From Clostridiales bacterium (lineage in GTDB: Bacteria; Bacillota; Clostridia; Oscillospirales; Acutalibacteraceae), in NCBI GenBank assembly GCA_022800315.1, contig JAAWQC010000002.1, positions 1 to 64,000 of the forward strand: a stretch of 64,000 nt of DNA, read 5' to 3'. The position numbers and the translations under genes were made by a program. Below, piece after piece: positions 25,673 to 38,307 of this stretch (position 1 is the first letter of the stretch; every line of letters begins with the position of its first letter). The notes under the pieces are model-generated. The model saw nothing but the letters and a program-made list of their open reading frames with translations, searched no databases and was not told where the DNA came from.

Positions 25673-26637
25673 TGTTCCAGAAAACGCCGATGGGCGGCGC
25701 GCAGCTCCTCAGCGGTGTCCTCGGGGCAGGTGGGGTTGCAGTGCGCCCACGCGCCCGTCTCACTGGAGGCATTGTATTTGACCTTGTCCGCACTGCGCAT
25801 CGGCGGATAGAAGGCAATATGGAAGTGATAATTTTCAGAAGCGTCCACGCCGTTGACCGGTTCGTTGTACATGCACATCATATAGGGGAACTTGTAACCG
25901 AACAGGCTATCCAGCATGCCGGTGGTCTGGCGCAGCGTTTCCGCCAGCGACAGCCGTTCCTCTTCGCTCAGCTGGGCGATGTTGGAGCGATGGGCGTTGC
26001 TGATGATATACACGCCGTAAGGATACTCGGTAAAGAAGGGCAGGAAAACCGTAAAATGCTCATTCTGGAAAATGATGCGCTTGCCAAAAGCCAGCTCCTG
26101 ATCCTTCATTTCGCAGAAGAGACAGCGCCCTTTTTCCTCACGGAATTTCTGGGCGTTCTCCAGCTCCAGCTCGATCTTTTTGGGGATGAAGGAATAACCG
26201 TAAATCTGGCCATGAGGATGGGGCATGGTCACCCCCACAATATCGCCGCGGTTTTCAAAGATAAAGATGTATTTGATTTTTTCATCCTGCCGCAGTACTT
26301 CGTACCGCTCCACCCACAGGTCCACCAGCTTTTTGATGTGACTGGCGGGCAGCTCGGGCAGGGTGACCGTGTGCTGGGGAGAATACAGGATGACCTCGCA
26401 TTTGCCATAGGCGGGGGCCGTCTCGAAAAAGTCGGTCGCCACGTCGTCAGGCTCCGGCGGATTCTGGGACAGGGCGGGGAAGTCGTTGTCGTATTTGTAG
26501 ACATCGTAGTCGTCGGGAACCTTGCCGGAGCCAGGACAGAAGGGACAGAAGTCCTTGGGCATCTGGGGACGGGCCTGTCGGTGGGAGGCAATCATGATCC
26601 AGTCGTTGGTCAGCGGGTGTTTTCTCAATTCAGCCAT
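25666..26637 (-). CDS. galT: Galactose-1-phosphate uridylyltransferase (class I)
   Basis: 323 aa from the ATG at 26637; the TTG at 26649 abuts the GAAAGG site. It exchanges UMP between UDP-glucose and galactose-1-phosphate (Leloir pathway). The active-site nucleophile motif is MPHPHGQIYGYS near residue 155. Zinc-site Cys pairs occur in FCPFCPGSG, and a second pair in CLFCEMK. The C-terminal half has VYIISNAHRSNIAQL and a YNEPVNG loop. Second gene of the galK-galT transcript. Confidence 0.93.
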   Translation of the reverse strand: MAELRKHPLTNDWIMIASHRQARPQMPKDFCPFCPGSGKVPDDYDVYKYDNDFPALSQNPPEPDDVATDFFETAPAYGKCEVILYSPQHTVTLPELPASHIKKLVDLWVERYEVLRQDEKIKYIFIFENRGDIVGVTMPHPHGQIYGYSFIPKKIELELENAQKFREEKGRCLFCEMKDQELAFGKRIIFQNEHFTVFLPFFTEYPYGVYIISNAHRSNIAQLSEEERLSLAETLRQTTGMLDSLFGYKFPYMMCMYNEPVNGVDASENYHFHIAFYPPMRSADKVKYNASSETGAWAHCNPTCPEDTAEELRAAHRRFLEQK

Positions 26638-26721
26638 GGAAAAATCCAACCTTTCATATTCTTCCGCGCCGTCAGGACTGCGGACAGGGAGTGGGGGAAT
26701 ATACTGATATTGTCGGGAAGA

Positions 26722-28023
26722 TCAGCCGATTTCCGTCAGCATTTTATCGATGCTGATGCCGCCCCAGGGACGGATGGTGAGGATATGGCAGCTGCTTTTG
26801 CCGAACACCCGTTCCATCGAATCGCAAAAACCGTCCAGCTTGTCTTCCGGTACGAAATTCTGAGTGGTGCCGCCGAATCCGCCTCCGTGGACCCGCCACG
26901 CGCCGCAGTCCCGCAGCAGCATCTGCGCCACGCACAGGGCGAGGGACAGCCCCTGGAATCGGACGTCGGATACGGTGTACACATTCTGCAGATACTCAAA
27001 AGAGGAGTGGCCCGATTCAATAATCAGCTGTTTAAAGCGATCGAAGTCACCGGCCTCAAGCGCTTCAACCTGGCGTTCCACCCGCTCGTTTTCATTCAGG
27101 AAGTGGAGAGCCCGCAGTACCGCGCGGTCGCCGTGCGCTTCCCGCAGGGCGCCGATCTGTCCCAGTATCTGATCCACCGTCAGGCCGCGGAGGGTATCCG
27201 CGCCGAAGGAACGGGCCACCGCCTTCATCTCCTCAGGGACGCTGGCGTATTCGCAGGTGAGATCGGCGTGATTGCCGCCGGTGTCCACAATGCACAGCCG
27301 GTAGCCGCTGCGGTCAAAATCGGTGGCCACTGAGCGGATCAGCGGCTTTTCCACGTCCTGAAAGTCGATGGTGATCACACCGCCAACCGAGGAGGCCATC
27401 TGGTCCATCAGCCCGCTGGGTTTGCCGAAATAGACGTTTTCGGCATATTGTGAGATTTTGGCGATTTCCACCGCGTCGATCTTCCCGTCGTTGTACAGAT
27501 GATTGAGGATGGTGCCGGTCAATACCTCGAACGCGGCGGAAGAGGAAAGGCCCGAGCCTTTGAGCACGTCGGAGGTGGTATAGGCGTCGAAACCGCCGAT
27601 ACGCCGTCCATCTGCGGCAAACCGGGCGGCAATGCCACGGATCAGGGAAGCGGCGTGATTGGTCTCCTGTTCGTGGATCGACAAGTCGTCGCACTCGATG
27701 ACATCCATGGGGTATCCTTTTGACTGGATGCGTATCCGGCGGTCAGCTGATGGCGATACCACCGCAATGACATCCAGATTGACGCTGGCGGCCAGTACCC
27801 GTCCGTGATTGTGATCGGTGTGGTTGCCGCCGATCTCGGTACGGCCGGGAGCGGAAAACAGAAACAGGTCTTCGGACGGACCGAAGAGTTCGATAAACGC
27901 GGCGATGGCGTCGGTATAACGTTCCCGCTGGCGCGGGATACTTCCGGCGCCGTACAGGCGGGTAAACAGGGGGTCAAAAGCGCCCCCGCGGATACGTTCG
28001 GTCAATGCAGCGGCTGTGCTCAT
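26722..28023 (-). CDS. galK: Galactokinase
   Basis: 433 aa; the ATG at 28023 is favoured because AGAAGGGA abuts the track start at 28035. GHMP kinase that phosphorylates galactose at C1. Motifs: galactose-binding GRTEIGGNHTDHNHGRVLAA (about residue 60), ATP-binding KGSGLSSSAAFEVL, and the third GHMP motif VHGGGFGGTTQNFVP near the C-terminus. It is first in the operon with galT and has a candidate promoter in the gap shared with the AraC-type gene. Confidence 0.95.
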   Translation of the reverse strand: MSTAAALTERIRGGAFDPLFTRLYGAGSIPRQRERYTDAIAAFIELFGPSEDLFLFSAPGRTEIGGNHTDHNHGRVLAASVNLDVIAVVSPSADRRIRIQSKGYPMDVIECDDLSIHEQETNHAASLIRGIAARFAADGRRIGGFDAYTTSDVLKGSGLSSSAAFEVLTGTILNHLYNDGKIDAVEIAKISQYAENVYFGKPSGLMDQMASSVGGVITIDFQDVEKPLIRSVATDFDRSGYRLCIVDTGGNHADLTCEYASVPEEMKAVARSFGADTLRGLTVDQILGQIGALREAHGDRAVLRALHFLNENERVERQVEALEAGDFDRFKQLIIESGHSSFEYLQNVYTVSDVRFQGLSLALCVAQMLLRDCGAWRVHGGGFGGTTQNFVPEDKLDGFCDSMERVFGKSSCHILTIRPWGGISIDKMLTEIG

Positions 28024-28088
28024 GGTTTGTATCATCCCTTCTGCGCAGGTTGGCCGGTCAAAGACGGCCCACAGGACTATTCAGCTTA

Positions 28089-28116
28089 ATTGTATAGCAA
28101 AACCATGACATTTCAA
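28089..28116 (-). promoter_or_regulatory. galK promoter
   Basis: On the minus strand TTGAAA (28111-28116) and TACAAT (28089-28094) are spaced 16 bp apart. It overlaps the region upstream of the AraC-type gene promoter, allowing joint control. Confidence 0.65.
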
Positions 28117-28137
28117 TCCTGTTATTTATCATTTATA

Positions 28138-28166
28138 TGGACATTTGTTGCATGCAGGCGTACAAT
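28138..28166 (+). promoter_or_regulatory. Promoter of the AraC-type regulator
   Basis: TGGACA (28138-28143), 17-bp spacer, TACAAT (28161-28166), divergent from the galK promoter. Confidence 0.6.
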
Positions 28167-28215
28167 CAGGTATAGAGAAGAATCAAGGCCCATCCGTTGG
28201 AAGGGAGCACTGCTG

Positions 28216-29091
28216 ATGGAAGAGAGCAAACACATCTTCGCCGATACGCTGCGCGAAAATCTAGGGCTTGCCGTGTATAACACCGGTTATCAAAAATGTG
28301 AACCGGGCCATACCTGGGGACCGGCCCTGCGCGACTTTTATCTGATCCATTACGTGTCGGCGGGACGGGGCGTTTACCACTGCGGAAAACGGGAATATGC
28401 CCTGTCCAGCGGCGATCTTTTTCTGATATCACCCGATCATATCGTCAGTTACGGGGCGGATGAGGAGGATCCGTGGGAATACTACTGGGTGGGCTTCAAC
28501 GGCACCGACGCCAAGCGGATGCTCAGCCTGACCGGTTTTACCGAAGAACGCCCGGTTATCCGCCTCAGCGAAACGCGCCCGGTACGCGAAATCCTGCTGA
28601 AAATCTATCATGCGGGAGGCAATACGCCGGCGGCCGACGCGGATATGGTGGGATATCTGTACCATTTCTTCGCCTGCCTGATACGGGAAAACGGGGATCA
28701 TCCCACCGTTTACGGCACGCGGGAGTATCTGCCGCAGGCGCTGCGTTTCATACAGTACAACTACGCGGGCGATATCAGCGTATCCGATATCGCCCGATTC
28801 GCGGGGGTGAGCCGCAGCCAATTGTACCGCGCCTTTGTCACCGGCTTTGGATTATCCCCCCATGATTTTTTACAGAAATATCGGATCAGCGAGGCGTGCA
28901 GCCTGCTTCGGCGGCGGGATTATACGGTGGCGGAGGTGGCTGGATCGGTTGGGTTCAACGACCCGCTGTATTTTTCCCGCATATTTCGAAAACTGAAACA
29001 GATGTCGCCCACCGAATTCCAGCGGCAGCAGGGAACGGCCGCGGAAGAGACGGAAACCGACGCCTTTGTGGGCTTTACGCACCCGGATTGA
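28216..29091 (+). CDS. AraC family regulator, probably of the gal genes
   Basis: 291 aa from the ATG at 28216 (GGAAGGGAG upstream); the 42-residue track extension is non-coding leader. The N-terminal cupin-type sensor domain (residues about 20-150, VSAGRGVYHCG, SGDLFLISPDHIVSYGAD) precedes the C-terminal double HTH: VSDIARFAGVSRSQLYRAF and YTVAEVAGSVGFNDPLYFSRIFRK. It is divergent from galK-galT and probably activates them with galactose or a galactoside as ligand. That role is inferred from position. Confidence 0.85.
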   Translation: MEESKHIFADTLRENLGLAVYNTGYQKCEPGHTWGPALRDFYLIHYVSAGRGVYHCGKREYALSSGDLFLISPDHIVSYGADEEDPWEYYWVGFNGTDAKRMLSLTGFTEERPVIRLSETRPVREILLKIYHAGGNTPAADADMVGYLYHFFACLIRENGDHPTVYGTREYLPQALRFIQYNYAGDISVSDIARFAGVSRSQLYRAFVTGFGLSPHDFLQKYRISEACSLLRRRDYTVAEVAGSVGFNDPLYFSRIFRKLKQMSPTEFQRQQGTAAEETETDAFVGFTHPD

Positions 29092-29116
29092 CAAAGTTCG
29101 GCCCGTTCCTTATAAT
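29088..29116 (+). promoter_or_regulatory. Promoter whose -35 overlaps the AraC gene stop codon
   Basis: TTGACA (29088-29093) and TATAAT (29111-29116) with a 17-bp spacer. It drives the membrane protein gene at 29183; the stop TGA at 29089-29091 lies inside the -35. Confidence 0.75.
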
Positions 29117-29182
29117 GAGTTCCCGACGGCGGGTGGTTGAATTTGCGGCTACAGTTCAAATCACCGGCTATATGAGGTGTGT

Positions 29183-29941
29183 ATGAAAAAAACAATTGCT
29201 GCAACAATTGCAAAAGGCACGGCGCTGCTCCTGCTCGACGGGGTCACGCTGTGGCTGCTGTTTGTTTACTGGCGTCTTGCCGGCCATTCCGTCGGCCTGT
29301 GGGCGCTCGTATTTCTGGCGATCTCTCTGGCGGCCCTCCATATTTTGTCGCTGATGCCGAGGGAGACGGTCCGAAAAATTCACATGAAATCCACCGCGCC
29401 GCTGATCGCGCTGTCTTTTGTTTATTACCTGCTGATTATGGCGCAGATACGTCTGACCTATCTGTGGATGTCCTCCCGCTGGTTTCTGGTCATTTCGCTG
29501 GTGATGCTGGCATTCTTCCTGATATTCTTTATTTCGCTGTATATGTCTGGCCGATCGGTGGTGCTGGAGGACACGATGACGGCCGATCGGCCGGTGTCCT
29601 TCCGACAGATACAGACGCTGCTTCTCAATATGGACAGCGCTGTCCATCATGCGGAACGCGCACTGGATGAACGGCAGTATGCCACCCTGCGCCGCGCTTT
29701 TGAGACGATGAAGGACGAGGTGGAATTTTCTACCCCCTTCGGCCGGTCCTTTTCGCCGGTTATCGTGGATATGGAGCGCAGTATCTCTCAGCAGATGGAA
29801 AAGACAGGGGATGAAATAGCCGCCTTGTCCCATCGTACCGGATCGGCGGTGCCGCTGGAAACGATTGAGGAGGAGCTGCTGGCCATCGCGCAGATGATCA
29901 AGAAAAAAGAGCTGCAGTATTTACAGGGTAACGACCGATGA
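29183..29941 (+). CDS. Membrane protein of unknown function
   Basis: 252 aa from the ATG at 29183, after GAGGTGTG. Four hydrophobic helices at about 8-30, 38-55, 72-90 and 98-120 are followed by a soluble C-terminal half of ~130 residues, predicted helical, with heptad-like acidic stretches. I do not recognise the family. It has its own promoter and terminator, so it is not part of the V-ATPase operon downstream. Confidence 0.75.
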   Translation: MKKTIAATIAKGTALLLLDGVTLWLLFVYWRLAGHSVGLWALVFLAISLAALHILSLMPRETVRKIHMKSTAPLIALSFVYYLLIMAQIRLTYLWMSSRWFLVISLVMLAFFLIFFISLYMSGRSVVLEDTMTADRPVSFRQIQTLLLNMDSAVHHAERALDERQYATLRRAFETMKDEVEFSTPFGRSFSPVIVDMERSISQQMEKTGDEIAALSHRTGSAVPLETIEEELLAIAQMIKKKELQYLQGNDR

Positions 29942-29948
29942 CAACAAA

Positions 29949-29990
29949 ACGTCCCCGCTGTGGAACAATCCGCGGCGGGGGCGTTTTTTA
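29949..29990 (+). terminator. Terminator after the membrane protein gene
   Basis: ACGTCCCCGCTGTGG (29949-29963), loop AACAAT, CCGCGGCGGGGGCGT (29970-29984), then TTTTTAT. Three wobble positions. Confidence 0.88.
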
Positions 29991-30081
29991 TCCGTTTCTT
30001 TTCGAATCTGGGCGTCTGCCGATGCATATTTTGGACACGGCGGTCGATGCTAACAACCGGTATCGTGGTATAAGAAGATTG

Positions 30082-30104
30082 TTAAGGTTATATCTAACCA
30101 TTAA
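30082..30104. promoter_or_regulatory. Inverted repeat upstream of the V-ATPase promoter
   Basis: GGTTA (30086-30090), spacer TATC, TAACC (30095-30099), extended with imperfect flanks TTAA and ATTAA. It lies ten bases before the -35 and may be a regulator site. Confidence 0.4.
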
Positions 30105-30108
30105 TTCA

Positions 30109-30137
30109 TTGACACGACGGTAATATTAGTATACTAT
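30109..30137 (+). promoter_or_regulatory. Promoter of the V-ATPase operon
   Basis: TTGACA (30109-30114), 17-bp spacer, TACTAT (30132-30137). A shifted TATACT is also possible at spacing 15. The 5' leader is about 75 nt. Confidence 0.7.
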
Positions 30138-30218
30138 AGACAATATCGTGCCGGCCGGGCTGAATAACGAGCCAATTTTACTGTACGACGGCGGCACAGG
30201 GAGAGGGGAGGAAAACGG

Positions 30219-30533
30219 ATGGCACAGCAGGTGCTTACCGATATTCTCGCCGCTGAAAAACAGGCGGAGGAAAGTGAGCGGCAGGCGTCGTCTCAGGCGG
30301 AGGAATGTCTCCGCCTAGCCAGGGAGGAAGCGGACCGCCTGCGCGGGGATATGCTGCGTGAAAAACAGCGGGAGGCGGAAGAGCTTCTGGTCGCTGCCGA
30401 CCGCGACGCCGACGAAGAAACGGCGACAGCCCGGCATGAGGCGGAGGAGCAGGCGGGACAGCTGCGGCAGCTGGCGGATAAACGAAGGGAAGCTGCCGTC
30501 AACAGCGCTCTCTCCTTATTGACAGGCGAATGA
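30219..30533 (+). CDS. ntpF: V-type ATPase peripheral stalk subunit (NtpF/G-like)
   Basis: 104 aa, almost wholly a charged helix rich in Glu, Ala, Arg and Gln (LAREEADRLRGDMLREKQREAEELL), predicted coiled coil. It pairs with subunit E to form the peripheral stalk that resists rotor torque. It starts the operon, as in the Enterococcus ntpFIKECGABD order. Sequence alone would not identify it; context does. Confidence 0.8.
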   Translation: MAQQVLTDILAAEKQAEESERQASSQAEECLRLAREEADRLRGDMLREKQREAEELLVAADRDADEETATARHEAEEQAGQLRQLADKRREAAVNSALSLLTGE

Positions 30534-30564
30534 TAAAGAGTTCATACGACAGGAGGCGGCGGCA

Positions 30565-33031
<2,467 letters not shown>

Positions 33032-33060
33032 ATGAGTGTGTTAGAAAGGAGGAGGCGTCC

Positions 33061-33666
33061 ATGATCGGGAAAGAGCAGCTCATCGCCTCCATCCGGGAGG
33101 AAGCGGAGCAGTCCGCACGAAAAAAGCGGGAGGAAGCACAGCGGAAGGCCGTTCAACTGCTGGAACAGGCGAAGGAATCGGCCGAGGCGGAGGGCCGCCT
33201 TCTGCTCGATAAGGCGTTGCAGCAGGCGGACAGGCTGCGGCAAAACGCCCGTTCCGCCGCAGCGATGGAAGCACGCGGCCTGTTGCTGACGGAACGCCGC
33301 CGCCTTATCGCGGAGACGCTGGAGGAAACGCGCAGACGGCTGCTGTCCTTGCCGGACGATGTCTATTTCCAGATGATCTCCCGCTGGATAGCCGCTTCGG
33401 CTGAATCCAAAACGGGAGGCACCCTCGTCTTTGGTGAACGGGACAGGCAACGCCTGCCCGCCGGTTTTCTGGACGAGCTGCGCCGCCAGCCCCGCTGTGA
33501 GGATTTGAGACTTGCGGAGCGAACCGGCCCGCTGGACGGCGGCGTGCTGCTCTGCTACGGGGATATCGAGATCAATCTCAGCCTTGCCGCCCTGATGGAA
33601 GCCCGTCGGGAAGAGCTGGAGGATCGGATAAACCGCGCGTTATTTTCGGAAGGATACGTTTCTTAA
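33061..33666 (+). CDS. ntpE: V-type ATPase subunit E (peripheral stalk)
   Basis: 201 aa: an N-terminal helix of about 100 residues (REEAEQSARKKREEAQRKAVQLLEQAKE) followed by a globular domain that contacts A and B subunits. This matches the E/NtpE architecture and usual length of ~200. Starts after AAAGGAGGAGG. Confidence 0.9.
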   Translation: MIGKEQLIASIREEAEQSARKKREEAQRKAVQLLEQAKESAEAEGRLLLDKALQQADRLRQNARSAAAMEARGLLLTERRRLIAETLEETRRRLLSLPDDVYFQMISRWIAASAESKTGGTLVFGERDRQRLPAGFLDELRRQPRCEDLRLAERTGPLDGGVLLCYGDIEINLSLAALMEARREELEDRINRALFSEGYVS

Positions 33667-33684
33667 GGAAAGGAGGGCGCGTCT

Positions 33685-34665
33685 GTGGAAAAACCGTCCT
33701 ATGCCTATGCGGTGGGCAATGTGCGCGCCCATGAGAACGGCCTGCTCAACCAATCGGAGCTGGATTCGCTGCTGCACAGCGGTTCGGTGAGGGAACTGGC
33801 GTCCACCTTATCCGACAGGGGGTACGGTCTGTCGGATAAAACGGACGACATCGACCGTCTCCTCGACGAGGAGAACGAAAAGCTTTGGCGCTATCTGCGT
33901 GAAACCGCGCCGGACGATTCCCTTTTTGCCCCTTTTTTGTACCGCAACGATTTTCATAACGCGGGGGTGATCCTGAAGGGGATCCTCGTCGGTCGGAATT
34001 ATCTGACGCTACTGCTCCGACCGACGACCGTCGAACCGGAGCTGCTGGCGCAGGCGGTGCGGGAACGCCGGTACGACCTGCTGCCGGAGCGGATGGAGTC
34101 TGCCTGCCGGCGGGCGTATGAGGTGCTGGCCCACACCGGCGATGGTCAGCTGTGTGACGTGATACTGGACCGCGGGCAGATGGAGGCGGCCCTCGATGCA
34201 GCCGAACGGTCGCGGTGCGGGATGCTGTGTGAATATTTCCGTTTGCTGACCGCGTACAGCGATATCAAGATTCTGCTGCGGGGGCAGCGAACCGGCCAGG
34301 CAGCCGAGTGGATACGGGAAGCGCTCTGTCCTGTCGAATCCGTGCCGGCTGCCGATGTGCTTCCCGCTTACCGTGAAGGTGAGGAAGCCCTGCTGAACCG
34401 CCTGGAACGCCTCGACGGCGGCCGGTTTGAAAAAGCGGTCGCGGCGTATAAGATATCTCCTTCCGCCTTTGAAAGACAGATGGAAAACGAGCTGATGGAC
34501 TGCGCCAGAAGAGGGAAACGGGTCACCCTTGGTCCCGAACCGCTGATCGGCTATCTGCTGGCGAAGGAGGCGGAAATCCGTGCTTTGCATATCGTGGCAT
34601 CGGGAATCCGGACCGGTCTGCCAGAGGCTTCGATCCGAGAAAGGCTGAGAGAACTGTATGGATAA
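33685..34665 (+). CDS. ntpC: V-type ATPase subunit C (rotor-collar, d-subunit)
   Basis: 326 aa, GTG start after AAGGAGGG. All-helical with the typical YAYAVGNVRAHENGLLN start and three-fold internal repeat. It couples central stalk to c-ring. Its last 8 bases overlap ntpG. Confidence 0.92.
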   Translation: MEKPSYAYAVGNVRAHENGLLNQSELDSLLHSGSVRELASTLSDRGYGLSDKTDDIDRLLDEENEKLWRYLRETAPDDSLFAPFLYRNDFHNAGVILKGILVGRNYLTLLLRPTTVEPELLAQAVRERRYDLLPERMESACRRAYEVLAHTGDGQLCDVILDRGQMEAALDAAERSRCGMLCEYFRLLTAYSDIKILLRGQRTGQAAEWIREALCPVESVPAADVLPAYREGEEALLNRLERLDGGRFEKAVAAYKISPSAFERQMENELMDCARRGKRVTLGPEPLIGYLLAKEAEIRALHIVASGIRTGLPEASIRERLRELYG

Positions 34666-34972
34666 AATTGCCGTGATGGGGGATTTGGAGAGTGTTCAGG
34701 GATTTGCCGCGCTGGGGCTGGATATCTATCCCTACGACGGGGCGGAGGAAGCCGCGGCGGTATTCCGCCGTCTGGCAGGCGGCGAATACGGCATCATTTT
34801 TCTTACCGAAGAAGCGTACGCCCTGCTGGAAAGAGACATCCGGCGGCTGGAGGAAACGCTGACCCCCGCCGTGATACCGATACCCGGCGTCCGCGGCAAT
34901 ACGGGGATCGGGCGCCGCCTGCTGAGCGAGGCGGTGGAACGGGCCGTCGGCTCCGACATCCTGTTCAGTTAG
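34658..34972 (+). CDS. ntpG: V-type ATPase subunit F (central stalk)
   Basis: 104 aa, beginning [22 protein letters not shown], the usual IAVIGD-type Rossmann start, with [11 protein letters not shown] and the IPIPG segment in the middle. It binds subunit D in the central shaft. Named NtpG in Enterococcus. Confidence 0.9.
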   Translation: MDKIAVMGDLESVQGFAALGLDIYPYDGAEEAAAVFRRLAGGEYGIIFLTEEAYALLERDIRRLEETLTPAVIPIPGVRGNTGIGRRLLSEAVERAVGSDILFS

Positions 34973-35085
34973 GCAGGGGTTCCTCCACGCATCGGATTCT
35001 TCATCTGTTGCTTCCGTCACGATTTGTTCTTCGGCCGGCCGGCCGGAACCCGCGATACAGACTTGATCATCGAGGAGAGATTGTC

Positions 35086-36861
35086 ATGGCCGTTGGCAGA
35101 ATCAAAAAGGTAGCCGGACCGCTTGTCATAGCGGAAGGGATGCACGAGGCGAATATGTTTGACGTGGTGCGTGTCAGTGAGCTGCGCCTGATGGGCGAGA
35201 TCATCGAGATGCACGGCGACAGGGCATCCATACAGGTATATGAGGAAACCTCCGGCCTTGGCCCCGGTGAACCGGTGGAATCCACCGGCGCGCCGCTCAG
35301 CGTGGAACTGGGTCCCGGTCTTATCGGCTCCATTTTCGACGGTATTCAGCGGCCCTTGAAGGAGATCATGCGTCTGACAGGCACCAACCTGCAGCGCGGG
35401 GTGGAGGTTCCCTCCCTCGACCGTGACAGGAAGTGGGCCTTTACACCGCTGATGAAGGCGGGGGACGAAGTGAAGGGCGGCGACGTGCTGGGCACCGTAC
35501 AGGAGACGCCGGTGGTGCTGCATAAGGTATTGGTGCCGCCCAAAGTGTCCGGCCGCCTGCGTGAGCTGAAGGAAGGAGCCTTTACGGTTGACGAGACGGT
35601 GGGTCTGATCGAATTGGATGGCGGCGCCGATATACCGGTCCGCCTGATGCAGAGCTGGCCGGTCCGCGTAGGCCGTCCGTACAAACGTAAGCTGTCCCCC
35701 GATATCCCGCTGGTCACCGGTCAGCGGGTCATCGATACCCTCTTTCCCATTGCCAAGGGCGGTGTGGCCGCTGTGCCGGGGCCTTTCGGGTCGGGCAAGA
35801 CGGTAGTGCAGCACCAGCTGGCCAAATGGGCGGCGGCGGATATCGTGGTGTATATCGGCTGCGGCGAACGGGGCAACGAGATGACCGACGTGCTCAACGA
35901 ATTTCCCGAGCTGAAGGACCCCCGCACCGGAAATTCCCTGATGGAACGCACCGTCCTGATTGCCAACACCTCCGATATGCCGGTGGCGGCGCGGGAAGCG
36001 TCCATCTATACCGGAATCACCATCGCGGAATATTTCCGCGATATGGGTTATACCGTAGCGCTGATGGCGGATTCTACCTCCCGCTGGGCGGAAGCGCTGC
36101 GGGAGATGTCGGGCCGTCTGGAGGAGATGCCCGGCGAGGAAGGCTATCCCGCGTACCTGGGCAGCCGTCTGGCGCAGTTCTACGAACGGGCGGGCCGTGT
36201 TATCGTGGAGGGCCGGGGAGAGACCGAAGGGGCGCTGTCGGTCATCGGCGCGGTGTCGCCGCAGGGCGGCGATATCTCCGAGCCGGTCACCCAGGCTACC
36301 CTGCGTATCGTTAAGGTGTTTTGGGGACTGGACGCGTCCCTCGCCTACAAACGGCATTTTCCCGCAATCAACTGGCTGACCAGCTACTCCCTGTACGCGG
36401 ATTCCCTCTCCCGCTGGTTCAACCGGGAGGTAGGAGAGGAATGGACCGCCCTGCGCGGTCGGCTGATGGCTCTGCTGCAGGATGAGGCCGAGCTGGAGGA
36501 GATCGTCCGGCTGGTCGGCATGGACGCCCTGTCCGCACCCGACCGCCTCAAGCTGGAGGCCGCCCGCTCCATACGGGAGGATTACCTCCATCAGAACGCT
36601 TTTCACGATACCGACACCTATACTTCCCTTCCAAAACAGTTGGCGATGATGAAGGCGATACTGGCCTTTTACGATCGGGGAGTGGAAGCTCTCAAAAAGG
36701 GAGCGTCGGTCGATGCACTGGTATCCCTGCCTGTCAGAGAGGGGATCGGCCGTCTGAAATATGCGGCGGAAGACAGGGTGGAGGAGGAGTATTCCTCGCT
36801 CCTGTCCCGCCTGGACAGTGAAATCACCGAAGCGCTGCAACACGCGGACGAGGATCGGTAG
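35086..36861 (+). CDS. ntpA: V-type ATPase catalytic subunit A
   Basis: 591 aa from the ATG at 35086. The track start at 35008 reads through leader. It hydrolyses or makes ATP at A/B interfaces. P-loop [14 protein letters not shown] near residue 232; GERGNEM; the long non-homologous insert typical of A subunits lies at about 115-185; [14 protein letters not shown]; and the conserved GDISEPVTQ. Full length. No F-type ATPase gene is in the window. Confidence 0.96.
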   Translation: MAVGRIKKVAGPLVIAEGMHEANMFDVVRVSELRLMGEIIEMHGDRASIQVYEETSGLGPGEPVESTGAPLSVELGPGLIGSIFDGIQRPLKEIMRLTGTNLQRGVEVPSLDRDRKWAFTPLMKAGDEVKGGDVLGTVQETPVVLHKVLVPPKVSGRLRELKEGAFTVDETVGLIELDGGADIPVRLMQSWPVRVGRPYKRKLSPDIPLVTGQRVIDTLFPIAKGGVAAVPGPFGSGKTVVQHQLAKWAAADIVVYIGCGERGNEMTDVLNEFPELKDPRTGNSLMERTVLIANTSDMPVAAREASIYTGITIAEYFRDMGYTVALMADSTSRWAEALREMSGRLEEMPGEEGYPAYLGSRLAQFYERAGRVIVEGRGETEGALSVIGAVSPQGGDISEPVTQATLRIVKVFWGLDASLAYKRHFPAINWLTSYSLYADSLSRWFNREVGEEWTALRGRLMALLQDEAELEEIVRLVGMDALSAPDRLKLEAARSIREDYLHQNAFHDTDTYTSLPKQLAMMKAILAFYDRGVEALKKGASVDALVSLPVREGIGRLKYAAEDRVEEEYSSLLSRLDSEITEALQHADEDR

Positions 36862-36882
36862 AAATAAAGGGGCGTGCAATCG

Positions 36883-38265
36883 ATGCCAAAGGAATACAGG
36901 ACCATCCGCGAGGTGGCCGGCCCGCTGATGATGATCAGCGATGTGGAAAATGTCAAATTCAACGAGCTGGGCGAGATCGAGCTGCAGAACGGCGAACGCC
37001 GCCGCTGCAAGGTGCTGGAGATCGACGGCGGCAACGCGCTGGTCCAGTTGTTTGAGAATGCGGCGGGTATCAACCTGGCCGAGTCTAAGGTGCGGTTCCT
37101 GGGCCGCGCGATGGAGCTTCCCGCCTCGCGGGATATGCTGTCCCGCGTGTTCGACGGGCTGGGCCGTCCCATGGATGGCGGGCCGGAGCTGATCCCCGAC
37201 AAGCGCATGGACGTCAACGGCCTGCCCATGAACCCGGCGGCGCGGAATTATCCGCAGGAATTCATTCAGACCGGTGTTTCGGCTATCGACGGGCTGAACA
37301 CCCTGGTGCGCGGTCAGAAACTGCCCATCTTTTCCGCTTCCGGCCTGCCTCACGCCCAGCTGGCGGCACAGATTGCCCGTCAGGCGGCCGTGCCGGAGGA
37401 CAAAAACGGCGGCAATTCTTCCTTTGCCGTGGTGTTCGCCGCTATGGGCATTACCTTCGAGGAAGCGGATTATTTCATCCAGTCGTTTACGCAGACCGGC
37501 GCGCTGGAGCGGACGGTTATGTTCATCAATCTGGCCAACGACCCGGCGGTGGAGCGTATCGCCACCCCTCGTATGGCACTGACGGCGGCGGAATATCTGG
37601 CCTTTGACCAGGGGATGCACGTGTTGGTCATCCTGACCGATATCACCAACTACGCCGACGCGCTGCGGGAGATATCAGCCGCCCGCAAGGAGGTACCAGG
37701 CCGCCGCGGTTATCCCGGTTATATGTATACCGACCTGGCCTCTCTCTACGAGCGCGCCGGCCGGCTGAAGGGGAAGGACGGCTCCATCACCCTGATCCCC
37801 ATTCTGACCATGCCGGAGGATGACAAGACCCATCCCATCCCCGACCTGACCGGCTATATCACCGAAGGACAGATCATCCTCAGCCGTGAGCTGTACCGCA
37901 AGGGAATTGCCCCGCCCATTGACGTGCTGCCCTCACTGTCCCGTCTGAAGGACAAGGGCATCGGCAAGGGACGCACCCGTGAGGATCACGCCAGCACCAT
38001 GAACCAGCTGTTCGCCGCCTACGCCCGCGGCAAGGAAGCGAAGGAGCTGATGGTCATCCTCGGAGAGGCCGCCCTGACCGATATCGATAAACTGTATGCC
38101 AAATTCGCCGAACGGTTTGAAAAGGAATACGTATCGCAGGGCTACGATACCAACCGTCCGGTGGAGGAAACCCTCGATTTGGGCTGGAAGCTACTGTCTC
38201 TGCTGCCGCGCAGCGAGCTCAAACGGATCGGGGATGAAATGCTGGATCGGTATTACGGCAGATAG
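36883..38265 (+). CDS. ntpB: V-type ATPase regulatory subunit B
   Basis: 460 aa from the ATG at 36883; the in-frame GTG three codons up is less likely. It alternates with A in the A3B3 head and lacks a full P-loop ([17 protein letters not shown]), as usual for B. Conserved [18 protein letters not shown] and [23 protein letters not shown] are visible. Confidence 0.96.
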   Translation: MPKEYRTIREVAGPLMMISDVENVKFNELGEIELQNGERRRCKVLEIDGGNALVQLFENAAGINLAESKVRFLGRAMELPASRDMLSRVFDGLGRPMDGGPELIPDKRMDVNGLPMNPAARNYPQEFIQTGVSAIDGLNTLVRGQKLPIFSASGLPHAQLAAQIARQAAVPEDKNGGNSSFAVVFAAMGITFEEADYFIQSFTQTGALERTVMFINLANDPAVERIATPRMALTAAEYLAFDQGMHVLVILTDITNYADALREISAARKEVPGRRGYPGYMYTDLASLYERAGRLKGKDGSITLIPILTMPEDDKTHPIPDLTGYITEGQIILSRELYRKGIAPPIDVLPSLSRLKDKGIGKGRTREDHASTMNQLFAAYARGKEAKELMVILGEAALTDIDKLYAKFAERFEKEYVSQGYDTNRPVEETLDLGWKLLSLLPRSELKRIGDEMLDRYYGR

Positions 38266-38307
38266 ATCGGGATTCTCCATGCCGTCAGATGGAAAGGAGG
38301 TGTTTTC

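Noticed and set aside
25690-27333. 547-aa plus-strand ORF spanning galT and galK
   Set aside because: Antisense to both genes, low-complexity reading; no family features.
35017-37620. 867-aa minus-strand ORF across ntpA and ntpB
   Set aside because: Antisense shadow of two strongly conserved V-ATPase genes; composition-driven and without family motifs.
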